From Prillingera fragicola (taxonomy: Eukaryota > Basidiomycota > Tremellomycetes > Trichosporonales > Trichosporonaceae), in the NCBI GenBank assembly GCA_002335605.1, contig BEDY01000003.1, forward strand, positions 2,418,001-2,482,000: DNA of 64,000 nucleotides, in the 5' to 3' direction. Each line of letters begins with the position of its first letter. Position 1 is the first letter of the stretch. Below the pieces are notes generated by a model. The model worked only from the letters and a program-made list of their open reading frames with translations, ran no database searches and was not told the origin of the DNA. Positions 1 through 10,493 of this stretch are shown in pieces. The position numbers and the translations under genes are program-made.

Positions 1-798
1 CAGCCGTCCTTTGGTTCGCTCCCCTTCATGCAGCCCAACAGCGGTGCCGCCCCCGCTGGAGCCGGCTCAAACGTCTTTGCCGGAAACCAGCAGTTCATGC
101 AGCCCAACGCCGGCCAAGGTGTCGCGGCAGGCACAGCAGCTCTCGGCGCCGGCGCCGGCGCCGCCGTCGCAGGCAACCAAGCCGCCCCCCGCGCGCCCCG
201 CCCCTCGGACGCCGGCAGCCACGGCAGCGGCAGCGCGCACCAGTGCGGGCACCGCCGCTCCGAGTCGGGCGGCACGCACTTTGTCCCACCCGTAGCGATG
301 CCGGCGTTCGCCCGCACGGACACGGGCGGGATCACGACCGTCCCGGCGACGTACGCGAGCCACCTGCCCGAGGGGCTGCGGGACCACCTCGCCGTGGGGC
401 AGCAGAGCAATGCGCTCGCGGACACGGCGCTGGCGCAGTCTGAAAAGACCGGGTTCCACAACTACATGCCCCAGGGGGTGGCGCAGGGCATGCCCGAGCT
501 CACTGCTGTGCGGTCTGCGCAGAGCGCCGAGCAGACCGCCGCGGTGGGCGGTATCGGCGGTCTTCCTGCCGGGTGGCAGAACCAGCTCCCGGCCGGGCTG
601 CAGAACCAGCTGCCTGCCGGCATGCAGGGTGGGTTGGGCAAGTTTGGGCTTGGGGGTGGTTCGGGTGCTGCTGGCGAGGCTGGCGCGGACGGCAGTCCTG
701 CGGGCAAGGCAAAGGGCATGTTGTCCAGCCTGGGTAACCTCGCAAAGGACAAGATCCGTGGTCACGTCGGCGGTGCGACGCAGCACTCGAACGTCTAA
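1..798 (+). CDS. Low-complexity protein, 3' part only
   Basis: The frame is open from base 1 and stops at TAA 796-798, so the start lies outside the window. The visible 265 residues are rich in Gly, Ala, Gln and Pro. They include an early Ala/Gly run and a short internal repeat of the type LPAGWQNQ / LPAGLQNQ / LPAGMQGG near 560-640, and end in a small basic tail. No catalytic motif, membrane segment or signal peptide is visible. I do not recognise the family. A structural, cell-surface or disordered regulatory protein would fit the composition, but that is only a guess. The reading frame is supported by strong GC3 bias and by lying just upstream of a normal intergenic gap. Confidence 0.6.
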   Translation, partial: QPSFGSLPFMQPNSGAAPAGAGSNVFAGNQQFMQPNAGQGVAAGTAALGAGAGAAVAGNQAAPRAPRPSDAGSHGSGSAHQCGHRRSESGGTHFVPPVAMPAFARTDTGGITTVPATYASHLPEGLRDHLAVGQQSNALADTALAQSEKTGFHNYMPQGVAQGMPELTAVRSAQSAEQTAAVGGIGGLPAGWQNQLPAGLQNQLPAGMQGGLGKFGLGGGSGAAGEAGADGSPAGKAKGMLSSLGNLAKDKIRGHVGGATQHSNV

Positions 799-1450
799 GC
801 CCTCGGCGTCGTTCCACTGCATTATTTGAGTCACGGCTTTCTTGATTCTCCTGTTTTGAGTCTCTTGATCGGTTTGGCTGCTCGAACCCTATCTCTTCTT
901 GTACCGGACCTTTGGCCGGTCCTTGGTCGTCTTTATCTGCCACTATGTGGTGAACACTTTTTTTTCTTCGCTCTCTAGGGATCCAAACCTTGTACTGCAT
1001 CGATATATGTATTTGCATTTTGAACACCGCCGGAGTGACTGGTAAGGGTGAAAGCTGCGTAGCTGGACCTGCCTTGGTCGTTGATTGAGGTGAGAGAGTG
1101 GACGCCACTGTGGGGCCATGCGGGGCGCAGATTGATAACAGACCCCAGCCTACATGCTCTCGTCAGCATGTGTTCTGCTCTAGCACATGGAACACGGCTC
1201 TGCATACGGGAACATGGAATCCTACACGAACATGCATAGCGAGCACGACGTGTTGCATACGGCCGAGACGAGCACCCAGTGTGATTCTCGGTATTCGGTC
1301 CGTCGGTCAACTCCGTCCTCGACCGCCGGCAATGGAATACCGGCTGCCCATTCCCCAGTACATCTTACTTAACCATACTCTCTCTGCTGCATTGCTCACT
1401 CCTCACGCACTCCTCACTCACTCACTCACCTCTGCACACACACCGCAGCA
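799..1450. other. Intergenic; thiolase promoter and leader
   Basis: No gene is seen. A T-run lies near 958-967 in the presumed 3' region of the preceding gene. Bases about 1376-1450 are strongly pyrimidine-rich with repeated CTCACT-type units and lead into the thiolase ATG, which is the usual leader style in this window. Confidence 0.5.
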
Positions 1451-2763
1451 ATGGGCAAGCAGGATCTCTTCGCCAAGAACCCGGACGATGTAGTCATCAG
1501 TAAGCCCCAAACACCCTTCGCAAGCTCACCCACAGTCGCCGCCAAGCGCACCCCCATGTGCAAAGCCTACAAGGGCGGCCTCAAGGAGGCCCGCATCGAG
1601 GACATGCTCAGCGCCGTGCTCAAGGGCACCATCGCCGCGGCCAAGCTCGACCCCGCCCTCATCGAGGACATGCAGATCGGCACAGTCCGCACCCCGCGCG
1701 GCGGCGCTTCCATCAGCCGCATGGCCGCGCTCCACGCCGGTATCCCCTACACGACTAGTCTGGGCATGGTGAACCGCCAGTGCTCGTCCAGTCTGCAGGC
1801 TATCTGGGTGATTGCCAACGAGATTCGCGCGGGGGATATCGACATTGGTGTCGCTGGTGGTGTCGAGAGCATGACCCACCACTATGCCAAGACGATGCTG
1901 GACCACCCTGCCAGTGAGGAGGTTTTGACCAACCAGCGTGAGTAGATGGTGCCCGCGAGTGAGAAGCAAGAGCTGACGCCGCAGTCGCTGCCGACTGCCT
2001 GATTCCTATGGGTATCACAAACGAGAATGTGGCTGTCGAGTACGTCTACCCTCCGCATATTAGCCGCTGACAGCGCAGGAACAATGTCTCGCGCGAAGAC
2101 CAGGACGCCTTCGCCGCGAGCAGCTACCAGAAAGCCGAGCGGGCCCAGAAACAGGGCCGTTTTGAATCTGAAATCGTTCCAGTGACTGTAAAGGGCAAGA
2201 CGGTGTCTGTCGACGACTGCCTGCGCTACGGCGTCACGGCCGAATCGCTCAAGGACGTCAAGCCCGCGTTCAAGGCCGACGGCATGACGACGGCCGGAAA
2301 CGCGTCTCAGCTCACCGACGGCGCCGCGGCAGTAGTCCTCGCGCGCCGCTCGGTCGCCGAGGCCCGCGGCCTCAAGATTATCGGCAAAGTCGGGCGCGTC
2401 GTCACCGCCGGCGTGCCCCCGCGCATCATGGGTATCGGCCCCGCGGTGGCGATTCCCAAGCTGCTCAAAAAGGAGGGCCTGGCCGTCGGCGACATTGACG
2501 TGTTTGAGATCAACGAGGCGTTTGCCGGCCAGGCAGTCGCTTGTGCGCGCAGCATCGGGCTCGACCAGGACAGGCTCAACCCCAACGGAGGAGCTATTGC
2601 CCTCGGACACCCCCTCGGGGCTACCGGCGCGAGGCAGGTCGCCACGGGTCTGGCAGAGATTAGGAGGCAAAACGGAAAGTTGCTCGTGACCTCCATGTGT
2701 GCTGGTACTGGGTATGGTGTGGCCGGTCTCTTTGTCAACGAGGCTGGGGACTCGAAGCTCTAA
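1451..2763 (+). CDS. Peroxisomal 3-ketoacyl-CoA thiolase (acetyl-CoA C-acyltransferase)
   Basis: Exons 1451-1499, 1536-1937, 1985-2039 and 2079-2763 give 396 residues. Introns of 36, 47 and 39 nt are fixed by splice sites and by restoring the thiolase core. The enzyme catalyses the last step of beta-oxidation, releasing acetyl-CoA. The catalytic Cys99 sits in NRQCSSSLQA, the general-base His346 in ALGHPLGATG and the second Cys376 in CAGTGYG. The block DCLIPMGITNENVA, split by an intron, is characteristic of 3-ketoacyl-CoA rather than biosynthetic thiolases. The protein ends Ser-Lys-Leu, a type 1 peroxisomal signal, and I see no N-terminal PTS2. The first intron is in frame and stop-free, so retention would add 12 residues. 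The gene converges with an acyl-CoA synthetase 79 bp away, also with a PTS1. Confidence 0.95.
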
Positions 2764-2842
2764 GGTTGTCGGGTCGTCGTTGTAGTTTAAGTGTATTCAA
2801 AAGCATTCCTCACATGCCCAAAGAGATACATGACAGTGCACA

Positions 2843-4643
2843 CTACAACTTTGCCTTCTCGCTCTTAGCAAACTCCTCTTGCGCAGCCTTTCGCAGCTGA
2901 TTCCTCAAAATCTTGCCACTGGGACTCTTGGGGATGGCGTCGATCAAGATCGTGCCGCCGCGCACATGCTTTTGACCCGCAAGCCGCCCGTTGACCCATG
3001 CCTGGACGTCGGCGGCAAACTTTTTGCCCTTGTCCCCCCTGGTGTCGATACCGGGTGCCGGCACGAGGTAGGCGCGCGGCAGCTCTGTGGCCTGGGACTC
3101 GTCCCAGACGCCCACGACGCCGGCGTCGACGACCTTGGGGTGCTGGAGGAGCAGCGCCTCGAGCTCGGCGGGGGCGACCTGGAACCCCTTGTATTTGATC
3201 AGTTCCTTGACGCGGTCCACCACGCTGTATCGTCAGTGACTGTCGCCACGGGAGACTCACAACCACAGCCCGTCCTGCGACACGGTGCACACGTCGCCAG
3301 TCTTGAGCCACCCGCCAATCTCCATCGTCTTGGCAGTCGCCTCGGCATTGTTGTGGTAGCCCTTCATGACACTCGGTCCGCGCACCCACAGCTCACCCCT
3401 GTCACCCTCTGGCGCATCCGTTCCGTCCTCTCTGACCAGGCGCGCTTGGAACGTCGGCAGCAAGCGCCCCACACCCATGTGTCCCGCCGCCGCGTCCTCG
3501 GGGGAACACATCAGGACACCAGGTGAGGTCTCGGTCATGCCGTAGCTCTGGCTGACGAGGACGTGGGGGAACTTTTGCGCAAACGTCTTTTGCAACGAGG
3601 CGCTGAGGGGTGCCGCGCCGGATTGCATCGTGCGGAGCGTCGAGAGGTCGTAGTTTTTGACGTTCTGCGAGTGTACCAGCAGCAGGACGATGGGCGGGAC
3701 CATGAGTGCGTGGGTGATCTTGTACTGCGGCGTTAGCTTTGTCCCTAGCAGGGATATACCTTTTGGATAGCCTCGAGCATGCCAATCTCGTCGAAACGCG
3801 GCATGAGCACGACGGGCACGCCAAATAGCGCCGGGTAGAGCACGATTGCCGCGAGGCCGTAGACGTGGGACAGGGGCAGAAAGCCCAGAATGGCGTCCTT
3901 GCCCGGCTGGAGCTTGGGGTAGAATGCCGGAGACGCATTCATTTGCGACGTCAGGTTGTAGTGGCTGCTCATGACTCCCTTTGGCATGCCAGTGGTTCCA
4001 GATGAGTAGCACAGCCACGAAGTCTCCTGGGCCAGCGAGTATTCAAAGTGCTCGGCCTCCACGGGCTTGGCCTCGGCGAGCTGGTGGACGGTGCGGTTGG
4101 GACCCTCAATGGGGGTCTCGGAGAGCAGAAAGATGCGCTCGTCTGGAATGGTGACCTTGAGGTGCTTTTGCGCGTTGCGGAAGGTCGGGAGGAGCTCGTG
4201 GTTGAGAAAGATTACCGTCGAGCCAGAGTCGTTCATCTGGTGCGCGAGCTCATGTGCCGCGCTGTCCGTCAGTTATCGTTGTTGCGATTGACAGCGAGAA
4301 GGAATACCCACTAGGACGCACTAGCCGGCGACGTGACCAGTCCAGCACACATGCAGCCAAACGCAGTGAGCGCCCACTCGATACTGTTCATGCCCCAGAT
4401 ACAGACCGTCTCCCCGCGCTCAACGCCAGCGGCTTTCAAGCCACCGGCCATGCGGTGTGAAAAGTCACGCAACTGCGAGCGGAGGACGGTGCGGCCCGTG
4501 ATGGCATCGATGTAGATCTTGGTGTCGTCTGCTGGCTGGGGGAGGGGGGAGACACCGGGGCGCGAGGGGAAGATGTAGTCGAACAGACCCTGTTGAGGGA
4601 GAAAGGGGGTTGGGAGGCTGGATTCGTAGATGCGAACTGCCAT
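2843..4643 (-). CDS. 4-coumarate-CoA-ligase-like acyl-CoA synthetase, peroxisomal
   Basis: Exons on the minus strand are 4643-4312, 4261-3760, 3724-3261 and 3224-2843, giving 559 residues. Introns are 50, 35 and 36 nt. The protein is an ANL-superfamily adenylate-forming enzyme that activates a carboxylic acid to an acyl-AMP and then a CoA thioester. Visible motifs in order are the P-loop SSGTTGMPKG, the QSYGMTE motif, the GWLKTGD motif, and the C-terminal lysine motif PKSPSGKILRNQLR. Length is normal for 4CL-like enzymes. The C-terminus Ala-Lys-Leu is a good PTS1, so the enzyme probably works in the peroxisome. Fungal relatives use fatty or aromatic acids, and the substrate cannot be read here. 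Its convergent neighbour is a PTS1 thiolase, consistent with a shared beta-oxidation role. Confidence 0.92.
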
Positions 4644-5501
4644 CGTTGCTGGTTCGTGAATGAGGTGAGATGGGAAAGGAAGTGGGGTTGTGTTATCAGG
4701 TCAGTAGACTACTAAGGCCGGTTATGGATGTGGACGTTGGCCGTGATGGCTCGGCGAGACTTGGCGGCAAGCTTGTCCTGCACAGTTGCGGGCTCTCTGA
4801 GCTGTTGCTCCTGGAATGGCGGGCAACATGCGCACATTAAGCTTCAAGGTGAAGGGTGAGGGGAGCATGGCTTGTGCTGATGCACTGTTGGTAGCCACTG
4901 CCGAGAGCAAGATGGTGAGCGACCCGACTGGGCGGAGAACGCCGAGTAGGGTGGGCCCGCTTACTCGGAGGCCGGGCAAGACCATTGAAGTACTTCGGTC
5001 AGAACGGTGGCATTGCCAGCAGCATCTCGTGGTGACAGTCAGTGGCAGTGACCTGGATGGGATGTATAACAAGTGGGGCGACGTGTGGATGCACAAGGAC
5101 AGTGGGTTGTGCAGCAAGGTCAGTTGGTGGTGATCGGCATATACTCATTCCCTGTTCGCACACTCGACCAACTCAGCCTGCTGTGAATGGCATGCTTCGC
5201 CCCCCTACGTGCACTGTAAGGATAGCAGCCCAGTGTGTTCAGTACTACTAGAGTACTAAATGATCGCCCATGACTGACTGAGCATCTTGGAGAACATTCA
5301 TAAAGTGGGTGTTGCCTACACTTGGGCACCAATCGGTCCACGACAGACACATACATGCTGGTTCTACTCGCGGTAATGCTCTACCAACGACCGCTACGCT
5401 ATGCTTTGACACTGCTTCGTTCTCGCCAGCACCAGTCACTCATGCTAAGTCTGGTTGCGTCAGTCCATAAGCGATCATGCGATGGGGCGAGACCGACCCA
5501 C
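4644..5501. other. Intergenic
   Basis: This holds the promoter side of the acyl-CoA synthetase and the 3' side of the nucleoside hydrolase. A 105-codon open frame at 4816-5133 (+) has no recognisable motif and no splice support. I see nothing else. Confidence 0.5.
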
Positions 5502-6494
5502 CTAAACTTCTGGGCTCCCAATCCTCACAAGCGCATCGACCATCAACCCCCAAAACTTGTCCACATCAACCGTAGTCGCTGCCCACGTCTGGCACCCCGC
5601 AGGCGCAAGCCTCCGCAAGTCCACGACAGTCATTCCAGTCGTGACCCTCCCTTGCGTCTCAATCTCGATCGGAGCATTGACAACACCGAGCACAGACTTG
5701 TCCACGACGTAGGCCACAGCCACGGCATCGTGCACCGGCGGAGCTTCAAAGCCTTGTTGGAGTTTGTACGTCTCCCCAAAGAACTGGAGCAGCTCGTCCA
5801 CAAACTTTGCCGGGCCCGTACCCACGCCGCGGATTCTGTCCCTCACGGCCGGCGTCGCGAGGGCCTGGTGCGTGACGTCCAAGCCGACCATGGTGACTTT
5901 CCATCCCGCACTGAAGACAACGTGCGCGGCCTCGGGGTCGACGACCATGTTGAACTCTGCGACCGGACTCCAGTTGCCCGTGTGGATCCCGCCGCCCATG
6001 AGGACCACCTCCTTTACGCGGGCGGCGATGCGCGCGTCGGTCCGCACAGCGAGGGCGAGGTTGGTCAGTGGTCCCGTGGCGATGAGTGTGACGGGGTCGT
6101 CGTCGGGCGCGGACAGGACAGTGTCGATGATGACCTGCACGCCTGAGCGGGGGTCGAGCTGCCAAGGCTGCGGTGGGGGGAGGACGGGACCGTCAAGGCC
6201 CGTCTCGCCGTGGATGGCTTCGGCTACGACGACGGGGCGGACGAGCGGCGCGGGTGCACCGGCGACGATGGGGATTCCTTGGCCTGGTTGCACGCCTGGG
6301 GCGGTGGGGGAGAGAATGCCTGCGATGCGGGCGACAGAGTATGCGTTGTTGGTCACTTTGGCTAGAGTCTGGTTGCCGCCTACTGTCGTGATGGCGAGGA
6401 GGCGGATGGAGGGGGAACCGTAGGCCAAGAGGATTGCGAGGGCGTCGTCGTGGCCTGGGTCGCAGTCTAGCAGGACGGGAGTCGGGCGGGACAT
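5502..6494 (-). CDS. Inosine-uridine-type nucleoside N-ribohydrolase
   Basis: A single exon encodes 330 residues if the second ATG (6494) is used. An in-frame ATG seven codons upstream (6515) would add a short extension. The later one is preferred because the family normally begins a few residues before the Asp cluster. The N-terminal LLDCDPGHDDA is the IUNH calcium-binding and catalytic motif. Central TLIATGPLTNLALA and VLMGGGIHTGNWSPVAEFN are the substrate-binding and second Asp regions, and PPVHDAVAVAYV carries the conserved His/Asp. The enzyme hydrolyses the N-glycosidic bond of nucleosides, releasing base and ribose. No signal peptide or PTS1 is seen. It fits the nitrogen-scavenging flavour of neighbouring transporters. 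Confidence 0.92.
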   Translation of the reverse strand: MSRPTPVLLDCDPGHDDALAILLAYGSPSIRLLAITTVGGNQTLAKVTNNAYSVARIAGILSPTAPGVQPGQGIPIVAGAPAPLVRPVVVAEAIHGETGLDGPVLPPPQPWQLDPRSGVQVIIDTVLSAPDDDPVTLIATGPLTNLALAVRTDARIAARVKEVVLMGGGIHTGNWSPVAEFNMVVDPEAAHVVFSAGWKVTMVGLDVTHQALATPAVRDRIRGVGTGPAKFVDELLQFFGETYKLQQGFEAPPVHDAVAVAYVVDKSVLGVVNAPIEIETQGRVTTGMTVVDLRRLAPAGCQTWAATTVDVDKFWGLMVDALVRIGSPEV

Positions 6495-7760
6495 TGTTGA
6501 TGGAGAGAAGCACACGCCAAGGAGGTGACTGGTGCTATTGTTATTGTTAGAAGTGGCCGACTGGTGAGTGACGCAGGCTCAGGCCAGGCACAGGATCGAC
6601 AACATCGACGCGATAGCTGCATAGGCACGCAGTTGCAGCCCAAGCAGGCGTTCGTGATCCTATCCAGCGGAGTAGACGTTGGACGCGCGCCTACAGGCTG
6701 ACAAGAGACACATTCAGGCTGACGTAATATTCGGAGTCAATTGTCTCAGACATCCACACAGATCTGCTCCCGTTCCCCGGCGCCCTTGTCCCTGATTTTC
6801 CTCGTGGTTGGCCGAGGTTGGCCGCTCACTCGGCAAGTAAAAAATGTTCACATGTCCATATATCCATGGATTTTACCCACGCTTGGCAGCCCACATGCCT
6901 GGCCACATGCCCAGAAGCCCAGAGTCCATACCCCTGGAACGATGTCAACAACCCTTTCAAAAGCAACCCCCCTTGACCCTCTGCAGGTGCCGCGGCGGCG
7001 GCCGGAGCATCGTTCAGATGGCAGAACAATGGCCAGGACCCATCTCGGCAACCCTGGAACTGTGCAAGAGCCGAGAGCCCGTTGATTATCGGCGCTATTT
7101 GCGTCGCAATGACGCCGTTGTACACAAGTCCTAGTTCTCGCACCCATTCTCTAGCCAAGAGATTTTCGCCTCGCCTGATTCCTGTGTTCCCTTGGGGTCT
7201 AGCCAAACGGACAGCTGACAGAGATCTATACCCGGTGGGAATTGATATTGCTTGGCTCCCCATTGGCGACCAACTGTCCTTGACCCGTGCTGGACGGAAC
7301 ATGTCCAGTTCGCGGCATCTTGGCCGGTGTGACAAACGTCGTTCCAGTCCAGTAGCAGCGCTAGTCGTTTCTAATGACACGGCGCGGACCCTTGATCCAC
7401 CGGCTCTGGGCAGGCTCTAGCATACCCCGGCCTCATGCGATGCTTGAATGCGTTTTTTTTTTCTGTTGGACACCCATCCCCGGACCACGTCAGCCAGCGC
7501 TCGACCAGGGATACTCCGCTCCAGTGACTAGACTGTATATAAGCAACACGCGTGCCCCGCAGTCCCATGTTTGGAGCCCACTTTTTCACTAAACTCATCT
7601 TGAGACTCCACTCTCTTTCTCTTTAGTCAGCGCGCAATCTGTGCCCTCAACGGCCGTCGCTTCCACTTTAGTACCTCACGCGCTAGAGTCTACTCGCGCC
7701 CCCTTGTTCCCCTCACTGTAGTCTTACACATCTTTGACCTCATTCCCCATCCCAACGACC
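6495..7760. other. Intergenic, shared divergent promoter region
   Basis: The region separates the nucleoside hydrolase (minus) from the AAAP transporter (plus), so both promoters lie here. A T-run occurs near 7450-7459 and a TATATAA element at 7536-7542. No coding feature is supported. Confidence 0.5.
7536..7542 (+). promoter_or_regulatory. TATA box candidate of the amino-acid transporter
   Basis: TATATAA lies 218 nt before the ATG at 7761, followed by a pyrimidine-rich leader with CTCTTTCTC-type runs. It is the best TATA match in the gap. Confidence 0.4.
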
Positions 7761-9418
7761 ATGTCGGCAACACCACGCACCCCGTCCGCCGAGACGCTTC
7801 GAGGCATGAGCGAGAAGCCCATGCAGGAGAAGGACGTCGAGGCCTTCCCCACAGCTTCTGGATCGACCACTCCCGTCGCCGCCGCACCCTTGTCAACAAA
7901 GAATAAGGACGTTCCTGTCGACGTCTCGGTCCTCTCGGCCACCCATGCCAAACGCCAGAACAAGGCGTACAAGCACATGAACGAGGTCGAGCGCCAAGAG
8001 TACCTCTCCGAGACGGTTGAGGCTGGCGAGACAAAGTACCACCAGCTTGGGTGGCTCCAGCTGGTGGTTGTCCTCATTGTGGAGGCTATTGCCCTCGGTT
8101 CGCTTTCTCTCCCAGGGTACGTACACTTGGTACCGCGGGAGCACACGTTGGCACTGCCTGAACGTGCTCTCTTAAAGTTGTCAACAGCAGCGGCCACCGC
8201 CACACTCAGAGTGAAAAATGCTGACGCCACAGCGCCTTCCACACCCTCGGCATGGTGGCCGGTACAATCCTTACCATCGGCATTGGACTGATTGCCATCT
8301 ACACTTCCTACGTTGTGGGCCAGGTCAAGATCAAGTATCCCCAGGTCGTACACTACAGCGATGTCGGTCCCCTTATCGGTGGCAAGCGCTTTGGTGGCCT
8401 CATCTCGGTCCTCCTTGGTATCGGATTCTTGCTCTACCTGATTCTGCTGGTCGGCTCGCACTGTCTCACCGGCACTATTGCATTCAAGACCATTTCCGAG
8501 GTCGACATTTGTTTGATCGTCTGGGGAGTCGTCTCCATGATCCTCCTGTTCATCTGCGCCATCCCGCCCTCGTTTGCCGAGATGGCCATTCTCGGCTACA
8601 TTGACTTTGTCTCGATCGTCGCGGCTATTCTCATCACCCTCATCGCGACCGGTATCAAGGCCGACAACCAGCCTGGGAGCTTTGCCGCCGTGCAGTGGAG
8701 TGCTTGGCCCAAGGAGGGCTGCACCTTTGCCAACGCCATGGTCGCCGTGACCAACATTGTGTTTGCGTACTCGTTCGCCATCTGCCAGTTCTCCTTCATG
8801 GAGGAGATGCACACTCCGACCGACTTTCCCAAGAGTGTCTGGCTTCTGGGCATCACTGAGATTGTCATCTACACCCTCACCGGCGCCCTCGGATACGCAT
8901 TCATTGGCGACACCGTCAAGTCGCCTGCGCTCTTGTCTGCTGGCCGCACCGTCTCGCGCATTGCGTTTGGTGTCGCCCTCCCAGTCATCTTCATCTCCGG
9001 CTCCATCAACACGGTTACCGCCGGCCGCTACGTCCTCGACCGGTGCTTTGCCAACTCGACCATTCGCTACGTCAACACGGCAAAGGGCTGGGCAGTGTGG
9101 CTCGGCATCATCACCATCGCCTCCATCATCGCGTTTGTCATTGCCGAAGCAATCCCCTTCTTCAGCGACCTCCTCGCCATCATCTCGGCCTTGTTCATCT
9201 CGGGCTTTTCGTTCTACATCCCGGGCATCATGTGGTTCATGCTCATCCGCGAGGGCCCGGCGTTCAAGGGCTGGAAGAACATTATGCTCAGCTGCATGAA
9301 CATTATGTGCATCGCCATCGGCCTCATCTGCCTCGGATGCGGGACCTACGGCGCCGTCACCGATATCAAGATTGCCTTTGACGACGGAACGGTCGGCAAG
9401 TCGTTTGCTTGCAAGTAA
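7761..9418 (+). CDS. AAAP-family neutral amino-acid transporter (Mtr-like)
   Basis: Exons 7761-8116 and 8233-9418 encode 513 residues. The 116-nt intron ends TGCTGACGCCACAG, with a clear branch site, and splicing restores SLPGAFHTLGMVAG, the conserved first-membrane-segment block. A hydrophilic cytosolic N-terminus of about 100 residues precedes roughly 11 hydrophobic segments typical of the amino acid/auxin permease fold. Fungal relatives such as N. crassa Mtr import neutral aliphatic and aromatic amino acids by proton symport. The Lys-rich N-terminus could be a ubiquitination target, as for other fungal permeases; that is inference. An antisense open frame of 585 codons covers this gene but is a codon-bias shadow. 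Confidence 0.92.
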
Positions 9419-10493
9419 GCCTGCCTCCGTGGCGGTTTCGTCGCTTGCCCGGAGGACAGAGGGGGAGAGGCAAAGGAGCATGGGCCTGTTGTCCCATCAC
9501 AGTCTACGCGATACAAAACGCACACAAGTTGAACCTAGAAGCCTGCAACAGGCGTATCATAGAATTCAGTATATACTAGGTAGCTTTGTCCTTGTACCAT
9601 TAGTGCATATATGCAGAAAGAGTAGGCATTAGCTCCGGCTGGGTCGTGCAGTTGTACGTGATGACTCGATAGAAGTATCGCGTCAGTGGACAGCGTCTGG
9701 TCAGTATACCATTGTAGAGCTCCTATACGCTTCTAATTGATTGGTCGCACTTGGCGCCGTCGCTCCATGGACTGTACGCGATCTGTGGTTCACTCATGAG
9801 TATGCTTTGCGCAGATGGAGCGACATCACCATGCACGCACGGGTACCCATCGCTGGCCCACTAAACCTGCAGGCACTACCCCTTAGCACCTCGTTCACAT
9901 GACATCTGCCCACTTAGTGTGGCCTTTTATCTCAAGCTCTCCTGCCGAGCAGCCCCACAAGTCCCCGCTGCGAAGGTTTCAGGCAAGCCGCGGACAGCCT
10001 CTCGATACCGCGATGAACCGGCTGACCGACCGGTGACCGGCCGGTGACTTGATCAAGATGGCCACACTAGCCCACCGGCCGGCCCACTCTGAAGCTTAAT
10101 CTTGTGACTCGGTCTCCACCCACTTACTCCGCTGTTTGGGACTTACTCCGCTGTCTGGGGAGACCATTCGGCCCATACAGACTTGGCGCTAGCGACACGC
10201 ACACTAGTGCCAAGGACGCCTGAGCCAACGCCCCGTTCAGTGAATGGCAAATCAACAGATTACCGAGCTCGAGCACCCGCTACGAGTTGCCGTCCATAGC
10301 CCCAGCCGATGGGTACCGATGTGCACCCTCGCCAGCGAGTAAGAAGGGGTCAGAGACGTTATAACCCTCTTCTTCCCCATGGCACCCCACAGTTTATCCC
10401 TGCAACGCCGTGTTCACCGCAGCGAGGACCCCACATCCAGAGTCTCGCACTTCTATCCACAGCCCCAAGCCAACACCTCCCAGCAGGACACCG
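9419..10493. other. Intergenic; promoter of the MFS gene
   Basis: No gene is seen. Bases 10020-10085 are rich in CCGG palindromes (ACCGGCCGGT-like). A 19-bp tandem repeat lies at 10122-10159. The ATG of the next gene follows an AC/TC-rich leader. Confidence 0.5.
10122..10159. repeat. 19-bp tandem direct repeat
   Basis: Two adjacent copies of ACTTACTCCGCTGTYTGGG (10122-10140 and 10141-10159) differ at one position. They lie about 335 nt before the MFS start and could be a duplicated factor site. Confidence 0.8.

Noticed and set aside
4816..5133. 105-codon frame
   Set aside because: No motif, weak codon bias, no leader or splice signals; probably chance.
5322..6146. 274-codon His/Arg-rich plus-strand frame
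   Set aside because: Overlaps the nucleoside hydrolase on the opposite strand, which has clear catalytic motifs.
7724..9481. 585-codon open frame on the minus strand
   Set aside because: It lies exactly antisense to the AAAP transporter and is rich in Asp/Gly/Val/Asn, as expected from reverse reading of GC3-biased codons; no motif and no splice pattern.
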